In this document: in pieces, positions 57,627 through 64,000 of the stretch | Numbering within the stretch: the first letter of the stretch is position 1 | Layout: each line of letters starts with the position of its first letter | NCBI GenBank assembly: GCA_015179125.1 | Contig: WHVA01000240.1 | Span: 62,001 to 126,000 of the forward strand | Direction of reading: 5' to 3' | Length of the DNA stretch: 64,000 nt | Source: Gautieria morchelliformis | Lineage: Eukaryota > Basidiomycota > Agaricomycetes > Gomphales > Gomphaceae | Notes under the pieces: generated by a model | What the model was told of the DNA's origin: nothing | What the model saw: the letters and a program-made list of their open reading frames with translations, nothing else | Databases searched by the model: none | Position numbers and translations under genes: made by a program

Positions 57627-57977
57627 TGTTATGATCCGTTCCCAAATCCAGACCGAAGCCTTGGCTTCGGCTCTCATTTGGGAACCTTGGGTTATTCTCG
57701 GCTTTCCTTAAGGTTTCCCTTCGCACTTCCCGTCACCCCTGATTCCCTTTCTTAGTTAGTTGCCTGTTTGCCCAACCCTTGTTCCCCTGACCGTTGATCC
57801 AATCATGTTCTGTTCGTGACCCTGCACGCTACTTTACTATATAGACCTCCAGTCCATGTACAATAGCTCCTCAGTTGAGATATCGAATTAGCTTATTGTA
57901 CTTGAGACCCTCTGCTTGATATCGAAACCCGTATCTTGGCTTATAGCCGAGACCGCTCCCAAAATTAGGGCGGAACA
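57627..57977 (+). mobile_element. Left LTR of a Ty3/gypsy element
   Basis: Begins TGTTATGATCC and ends GGCGGAACA (TGTT...AACA). It is followed directly by TCGAGTGGGCGC, a candidate primer-binding region, and then gag. It interrupts the preceding reading frame. A TATA-like TACTATATAGACC is at about 57833. The right LTR was not found; the element is truncated downstream. Confidence 0.7.
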
Positions 57978-58059
57978 TCGAGTGGGCGCAACCCAAGAGG
58001 TTGAAGCCAAGCCCCCCGACCCGAGACCTGAGTTTGGCATGGTATAGCCAAACTGCAGT

Positions 58060-59460
58060 ATGAACACAACCTTAACAGTATATCTGAACTCTCCACACTC
58101 TTTGTTCAGAATGCCGATGACCCGATCCTACACCTGTGCCGAAGGCAGCTGTGTAACGCCGACAATCGAAGCTTGGCGTGCACGAGGTGCTCCGAGCGTC
58201 CCGGAAAACCCCCGTTCCATCACCAGTATTCCAACCCCCCATCAGTTCAACCCGCACCACAGCGCCGAGTAATTGGTGCTGGCTGAAGGTGTGTCAGCGA
58301 AGTTCCTGAAGAACCGAGTGCTGAACCCCCCGAGCTGAGTGATCCTGGTGATGGTGGTGGAAGTGGTGATGATTCCGAGCATAATTCCGATCCCGACGTA
58401 GCAGGCGGAAGACCTAATCCCAACCCGAATGCAGTGGCAAACGGCAAGGAACAGGTTGGGCGACTGCTCACAGCTTTGGAAAAGCTCGCCGACGATGGGC
58501 TTGGTGGTGGTGGAGACCGAAGTGACTAGAAAGCTAAACTCCGGGAACCCGACCAGTTTGATGGCTCGGACCCAAAAAAGCTCCGAGTATTTCTTCTCCA
58601 GTGCATGCTGAATTTCCGTGGCAAACCCCAAGCATTCCGAGGTGGTTCTATGAAAGTGAACTATGTTTTGTCCTTCCTCAAGGGAACAGCTCTGGATTAT
58701 TTTGAGCCCTACCATGCAGATGACCCTGCCGATGAACCCGCATGGGCTTCAGATTACACGGAATTCACAGAAGAGCTCTACCTGAATTTCGGTCCCTACG
58801 ATCAAGTTGCGGATGCCGAAATTGAGCTAGAATTTGGTCATGAAGGATAACCACAAGGTAACTTGGTTTTTCATCGAATTCTACAGACTCGCATCCGTCC
58901 TTCAGTATAATGATTCAGCTTTGCATCGCCGAGCTTACCTAGCTTTGCCGAAGCGAATCAAGAACGAAATGGTGCATTTCGACAAACCCTGAACCCTTGA
59001 CAACCTCCGAGACCTCGTTCATAAAATTGACCAGAGGTATTGGGAACGTCGTGGTGAACTCTCTTGCGAGACTCATTCCGCTCCCAAACCCAAGGCCAAG
59101 AACGACAAGTCGGCCAACCAAAACCGAGGCTCCCAGAACAACGGCCGACGTCAAGGTCAAGGTTCCAGCAACTCCAACGCTAATGCTGGTAATAACCAAG
59201 GCAAAGCAAGGACAAGCCGAAAGGGAATAATCAATCCGAGGGTCAGAAGAAACCCGAACTGGACAGACTTGGCAAGGATGGCAAACTCACGCCTGCAGAA
59301 TGCCAGTGCCATATGGATAACAACCTCTGCTTAGTATGCGTGCAGAGTGGCCACCGTGTGAAGGATTGTCCAAGAGCCACATCGGCCCGGGCAGCCATGG
59401 CTTCTGACGGGAAGACGTCCGGCGATAAAGCCGATAGCTCGGCTTCAGGTGCGAAAAAAT
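58060..59460 (+). mobile_element. Ty3/gypsy gag, decayed
   Basis: Pieces in several frames: AKLREPDQFDGSDPKKLRVFLLQC, NYVLSFLKGTALDYFEPYH, DYTEFTEELYLNFGPYD, FYRLASVLQYNDSALHRRAY, then a basic linker and a CCHC knuckle (CLVCVQSGHRVKDC) at about 59335-59376. This is the usual gag order for mushroom gypsy elements. Breaks include TAG at about 58528, a stop after FGHEG and TGA at 58990-58992 (HFDKP*TLDNL). The last fits a CGA-to-TGA change. Confidence 0.8.
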
Positions 59461-59473
59461 AGACAGCGACCCT

Positions 59474-61025
59474 ATGGCCTCCACGTATACTGAGGGTTGT
59501 GTTGACTCGGCTTGCGCATTGGGGGAGGTAAGAATCAAGGCTTCTGCTCTCTGTTCCCTGAATTCTCCTGTAGTTAGTTTATCCTCATCCCTGCACCCCA
59601 ACCAAAAGTTTAAAGCTCTAGTATATTCCGGCTCTACTCATTGTTTCATTGAATCCATTTTTGTAAGTAGAAATAGCCTGAAAACCCAATCCGTAGATCT
59701 GATCCCACTCCGTTTGTTTGATGGTAGTACAAATTCGGTAATTACTGAAGCTGTAGAACTACCTATCTGTTTCCCCGATGGCCCATTCCGTAGACTTTTA
59801 TGTCACCCCCCTTGATTTGTCTGTTTCGGTAGTTCTCGGACACAACTGGCTCACACGCTACAATCCGTTGATTGACTGGGTACTGCGCAGTATTACGTTC
59901 TGAACTACCCTCCCGGGCAGTCCTGTGGACAACCTGCTGGCTTCGGCTGCTTGCACCTCTACGGCCGAGACCGAGCCAAACCCGAGCTTGGAAGCTCCCC
60001 GGGTGGCTCTCTTGAATGCAGCAGCATTTTACCATGCCTGCAAACTAGAGGGTTCCCAATGTTTCCAGCTAAACCTGGCGCAACTCGAACCCGAGGCTTC
60101 GGCCCATTTGGCCTCTGTGCAACCCGATCCAGTGGATATAAAGGATGTTCTGATGGAGTACCATGACTTCCCGCATGTCTTTATCAAATGCAAGGGTGAC
60201 GCCTTGGCTCCCCACTGACCCTACAATCTAATGATCGCTTTGGAGGGTGGTGCTACGCCTCCTCAACCCCCATCATACTCGCTCTCTACCTTGGAGCTTG
60301 CCACGCTCCAAGCTTTCATTGATGAGCACCTGAATTTGGGTTGCATTTGGCCCACTCAGTCCTCCCATGGAGCCCCTATCCTCTTTGTCAAAAAGAAGAG
60401 TGGCAAACTTCGGCTCTGCATGGATTTCTGAGCACTCAATAAGATTACGAAGAAGGATGGCTATCCACCCCCGTTGATTACCAACTTGTTGGATGCACCC
60501 CGGAAGGCTCGCATTTATACCAAAATTGATCTTTGGCATGCATTCCACCTCATCCGACTCGCCGAAGGCGACGAGTGGAAAACAGCATTCCGACCCAGTA
60601 CGGCTTGTTCGAATGGCTAGTCATGCCTTTCGGCTTAACCAATGGTCCTGCGGTTTTTCAACATTTTATGAATGATGTCTTTGGAGATATGCTTGATGTA
60701 TGCGTCGTCGTGTATCTTGATGACATACTCATCTACTCCGACGACCCGGTCAAACACAGGGAACACGTCTGTGAAGTATTGCGGCGTCTTTGGAAACACG
60801 GTCTCTATGCTAAACCCGACAAATGCGAATGGCACCGAGATTCTGTGGAATTCTTAGGGTATATGCTGTTGACCAATGGCTTTACCATGTCCGAAGACAA
60901 AGTCCAGACAATCTGCGATTGGCCCAAACCTTGGAAGGTGAAAGACATACAGTCCTTCCTCGGCTTCGCCAATTTTTACCGCCGCTTTATCTATAACTAT
61001 TCCAATATCACAGTCCCCCTAACCT
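59474..61025 (+). mobile_element. Ty3/gypsy pol (protease and reverse transcriptase), decayed
   Basis: The protease region reads KALVYSGSTHCFIESIF; the catalytic Asp of DSG is replaced by Tyr. Then LGHNWLTRYNPLIDW. RT motifs: [80 protein letters not shown] (active site), [17 protein letters not shown] and [19 protein letters not shown]. Stops at 59901, 60216 and 60429 are TGA where Arg (CGA) is expected. The element ends abruptly near 61025, within the RT/RNase H linker, at unrelated sequence. Confidence 0.85.
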
Positions 61026-61587
61026 GCAATAGATCAAAATCAACCTACGTCACTCCGATCAGACAATCTAGATGCCATCACCTTATCGCATGACGCAACG
61101 TACCACACACGTGTTAGCAACTTGGGGTTATGGCAGGGAAGGTTCGGTAGAGTTCTTAGAAAGCTAGTATCAAATACACTCTCTCAGTGAATTTATTGTC
61201 ACTGATGTATTAATACAGTACCTAGAATCAAATACACTACATGATTTTCAGTCAACATGCTATGTAAATATGAAAGATACTACTCGCCTCTCTCAGTGAA
61301 TTTATTGTCACTGAGAGAGGAGTACAATCCTGTCTCAGAAGGCATATAGGTGCACCCGGCCCTTTAGCACTCAAGAGCTCGCGCGTCGAAGTCATTTCAG
61401 ACTCCGCTGGGTGCAGCCGCCTGTGAAAATAGAAATAACAGAATGAAATGGAGAGATAGGGAGTGACTAGAAAATTTCGAAAATAATCAGAGAAATGAAT
61501 GCATGGTACAAGAACAATGTGAGAAAGAATTGGAACACCATACAGTAAATCGAACATATTATGCTTGATTTTGGTGCAGGAGCATAA
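61026..61587. other. Spacer with a perfect hairpin
   Basis: No gene. Holds a perfect 13-bp stem (CCTCTCTCAGTGA / TCACTGAGAGAGG) with an 8-nt loop at 61287-61320. A 27-bp copy of one side and the loop lies at 61179-61205. Direct repeats of ATCAAATACACT also occur. It looks like a small non-autonomous element or its remnant. Confidence 0.5.
61287..61320. repeat. Perfect inverted repeat (13-bp arms, 8-nt loop)
   Basis: Arms at 61287-61299 and 61308-61320, loop ATTTATTG. The sequence CTCTCTCAGTGAATTTATTG also begins a repeat at 61179, where the second arm is shortened. Confidence 0.85.
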
Positions 61588-61793
61588 ATGCACCCAACAA
61601 CACGTACCAAGCACATCAATGTCACTTATCACTTTATCCGTGAGAAAGTGGCCTCTCACGATGCAACACTTACATACGTACCAACAAAGGAAAATGTAGC
61701 AGATATATTCATGAAGGGATTGGATTTACACCAACATAGGTATTTACTGGGAAAACTAGGGTTTATAAGAAAGGACTTCTCACTGAGGGGGAG
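61588..61793 (+). mobile_element. Copia pol 3' end and polypurine tract
   Basis: RNase H end of a Ty1/copia polyprotein: MHPTTRTKHINVTYHFIREKV, YVPTKENVADIFMKGLDLHQHRYL and LGKLGFIRKDFSLRGS. The purine-rich GAGGGGGAG (about 61785-61793) directly before the LTR is the expected polypurine tract. It complements the truncated pol at 50828-53590, but whether both belong to one original element is not shown. Confidence 0.85.
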
Positions 61794-62014
61794 TGTTAGT
61801 AATCAGGACAATGAGTCAGCCAAGGACGAGCCGGCACACACATAGCCGGATATTCAAGAGTGTTCTCAACTCCGGAATGCTGGTGCACCAGCACGGCATT
61901 GGCACAGCAACAGCTCGAAGCAATTAGTAACAATGAATATTGTATTTAGTATAAAGCAGGAATATCTTGAGTAGATCGAATAATAACATCATATTTTATT
62001 TCCTTTGTTCTACA
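61794..62014 (+). mobile_element. Copia right LTR (221 bp)
   Basis: Begins TGTTAGTAATCAGG right after the polypurine tract and ends TTCTACA. It shares long stretches with the partial LTR at 40893-41052. TTTAGTATAAAGC near 61945 is a TATA-like site. Confidence 0.75.
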
Positions 62015-62330
62015 GAGCCCGCCAAATGGGCTGGGCTTCTAAGCTGCGGAAGCACAGGCCCCGGGCTTGAGCCCAGGCTTTGTGGCACTTATATGGTACA
62101 TCCTTGCCTTGAGTTCAACAGCAACTGTATATACATCAAACAAAGTTATTTCCCTCAATCTCCCTCCTGCCCATTGTAGATCATAGGAATCACCGGGGAT
62201 GTGAAGCGGTGCCGTGGTACATATAGACAACATCAGCAGGACAGGTGCTATGGGAAGGGCTGGGATGGTAGTGGGCTACAAGTCCTACGTGGGGTAAGTA
62301 CCATTCCATAACATCCTCCGTTTTTCCTGA
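62015..62330. other. Spacer
   Basis: No gene recognised. Part (GGGCTGGGCTT, GGGCTTGAGCC) is GC-rich. The region ends where unit copy 4 starts. Confidence 0.45.
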
Positions 62331-64000
62331 TGAATCCTCTTTTGACTCGTCTATCTATATATAAACGTAGCTATATAGAGCTCACTGCTTCCTTTGGGTT
62401 GCCAACATGCTTACCCCAAATTGCATGGGTCGTGAAGCCGTGAAATTGCAGCTCACAAGTTCAAAATAATGTCCATATATGTGGGGCAATAAGGAAGAAT
62501 ACATGGAACACGTTGTGAGAGACTAAAAAGGGATGAACCAATGGATAATCCTAATAATAAATAACGATCGTGAAAGCAGGCCGAAAAGCAAGACTACAGG
62601 GCACAGCCCTCCTCATACTTACTCTTCGTTTTTTTTGCTAATATCACATACGCTATCGCTGGAGACCACACTCTCGGCATCGAAGACTTCTCCATACGCA
62701 TTGGGTGCTCTTTGCGTGCCTGGAGACCTTCTGCGCCAGAACATCAAAGTATCGAGAATGGGGTTGAACCTTCTCCAAAACATCAAGGCGTCAAGAAATT
62801 CCTGGCATAGCAGTTCCAGCGACGGAATTGCTAAAACAACAATGCTCACCCTGCTCATGCCAAAAATAAGAAAAGCAACGAAAGGGGCTATGACAATTGA
62901 AGCTCATCAGTGCTAGTACGGTCGCCATAGGACGATGTCGGCTAAAACGTACTTCCGCCTTGCAGCATGTCGACCCACACTCCATTAAGGCCACTAAGGG
63001 CACCGATTCCCAAGACGCGAAGCACAGTTGCCATATATGCTCTTTCCCGGTGGCAATTCCGTATGTAGCCGAGCAGGTATCCATGCAGATGATCAGACTC
63101 AGCACGCGCGAAGCACCAGCATATGGGAAAAGTGAACATACACAGCGACCACAACACGATATACGCAAAAAATGATGACGCGCAAGACCATAGAGAGTGA
63201 GACTTGATGTCCGTTGTCTCCAGTCCGTCGGAAAAACCGCCAATGACGGTAGAGAATGTGGATTATGCACACTTTGAGAATGATCAGAGAAGCTTCCCAA
63301 CGAGAATCCACTTGCCGTCAAAGATGAGAGTAACCATCAAGATGGAGAGCATTACAGTGTACTGGGAGAGAAGACTGTTGGGGTTGGAGTCAAATGTCTC
63401 AGCTTGCACGATGAGAGCATAGAAAGTGCTCACAAAGCGTTCTTTTCGAGAATGGCACAATAAAAACTCCCCTCAGAGGCCAAAGGTCCTCCAGCTGAAT
63501 AAAAATGGATTCAATTCAGAGGAGACTTAGCCGTAGAAGCAATGAGGTCTGACCAAGTTGGCGGGCCCGAGAGTCGGCAACAAGAACGCCAGTAGAGACA
63601 CGTAAGGCGCTACTAGAAGCTGTTGTGATGAATAAAGATCTCATAAATACCAATACCAAAGACAGGTGATAGCAAGGAGAAGCACCGCAGCTATCGTCCA
63701 TCGAATTTGTCCGGGTGTACGAGGTCCATGGGTGGCAGCTCTGATATCCCACCACAGCTATGTATGTCTGAATTGTGTAACTCGCAATGGACATAAAATA
63801 ACACAACTACCTGAATAATCAATGCGCACATAGCAGCATCTGTCATCACCTGAGCTCCGGAGACCAGTGCTCCCTGAGCCAAGCACACCCGGTTGGAGTG
63901 TATGAATGGAAGAGGAAGGTAAGCTATGCTAGCTGGGCCCAAACGGTATAGTCTGCCCTAGTCCGTGGTGAAGTGCTATGGCCTGAAATAGGACAAGGCT
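62331..64000 (-). repeat. Amplified unit, copy 4 (runs off the window)
   Basis: Starts near GATGAATCCTCTTTTGACTCGTC, then ATAAACGTAGCTA and CCAACATGCTTAC like the others, and continues to the end of the window. Confidence 0.75.
62619..64000 (-). CDS. Receptor-like seven-helix membrane protein, copy 4 (partial)
   Basis: Same family as at 42305 and 53930. The 5' exons lie beyond 64000. Seen here: VCLAQGALVSGAQVMTDAAMCALIIQ, a helix-rich FITTASSSALRVSTGVLVA, LIICMDTCSATYGIATGKEH, and a tail ELLCQEFLDALMFWRRFNPILD ... VFDAESVVSSDSVCDISKKNEE* at 62619. The tail ends differently (KKNEE) because of a change in the last ten codons. Several positions differ from copies 1 and 3; integrity cannot be decided without the missing half. 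Confidence 0.45.

Noticed and set aside
61287-61320. Hairpin as a microRNA-like precursor
   Set aside because: Stem is too short for that class and the sequence lies in mobile-element debris with a repeated arm, so an element terminus is more likely.

Overview
This window looks like nuclear DNA of a basidiomycete fungus, most likely an Agaricomycete. Genes are cut by many short introns (about 40-70 nt) with GT...AG ends. The gene set includes a FunK1-type fungal kinase, Agaricomycete-style orphan seven-helix membrane proteins, a stalked single-pass membrane protein typical of mushrooms, and Ty1/copia, Ty3/gypsy and Tc1/mariner-type elements. No species is named, because nothing read here is diagnostic at that level.

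Left part (1-31.2 kb), conserved single-copy genes: an intron-bearing tRNA-Ser(GCT); a small membrane protein with a paralogue 6 kb away; an FBXO21-like F-box/SirB1/YccV protein; an Rsc9/ARID2-like chromatin remodeller subunit (minus); an RCC1-repeat protein; a histidine phosphatase and an unknown gene whose stop and start codons overlap (minus); a multi-span membrane protein; a DCAF11/WDR23-like WD40 protein, a GHITM/Bax-inhibitor-type protein and a TBL1/Sif2-like LisH-WD40 co-repressor subunit (all minus); a stalked membrane protein (plus); a zinc alcohol dehydrogenase (minus); and a SUV39/Clr4-type SET-domain histone methyltransferase (plus). Several of these act on chromatin or ubiquitination (Rsc9, TBL1, SET protein, DCAF11, FBXO21), but they are not an operon and no shared regulation is visible.

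Middle part (31.3-40.0 kb): an 8.7 kb block bounded by two long inverted repeats that both end sharply at TTACACCC/GGGTGTAA. Inside are a SAM-like gene with an in-frame stop, a FunK1 kinase pseudogene and a Tc1/mariner-type transposase. The left arm carries a large GGGTGC-type repeat with strong G-quadruplex potential. The arms differ mainly by CpG transitions and by in-frame indels.

Right part (40-64 kb): a repeat-rich zone. A unit carrying a multi-exon seven-helix, receptor-like membrane protein gene occurs four times in the same orientation, two copies near full length, one truncated and one cut by the window end. Between them lie a gag-like fragment, a copia pol split by a solo LTR with a clean 5-bp target duplication, a coiled ORF1-like gene broken by a gypsy LTR, a decayed gypsy gag-pol with CGA-to-TGA type stops and a mutated protease, and a copia 3' end with its LTR.

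Single-base frame offsets recur in several otherwise recognisable genes. They may be real decay or assembly indels. Exon joins were worked out by eye and are approximate unless stated.
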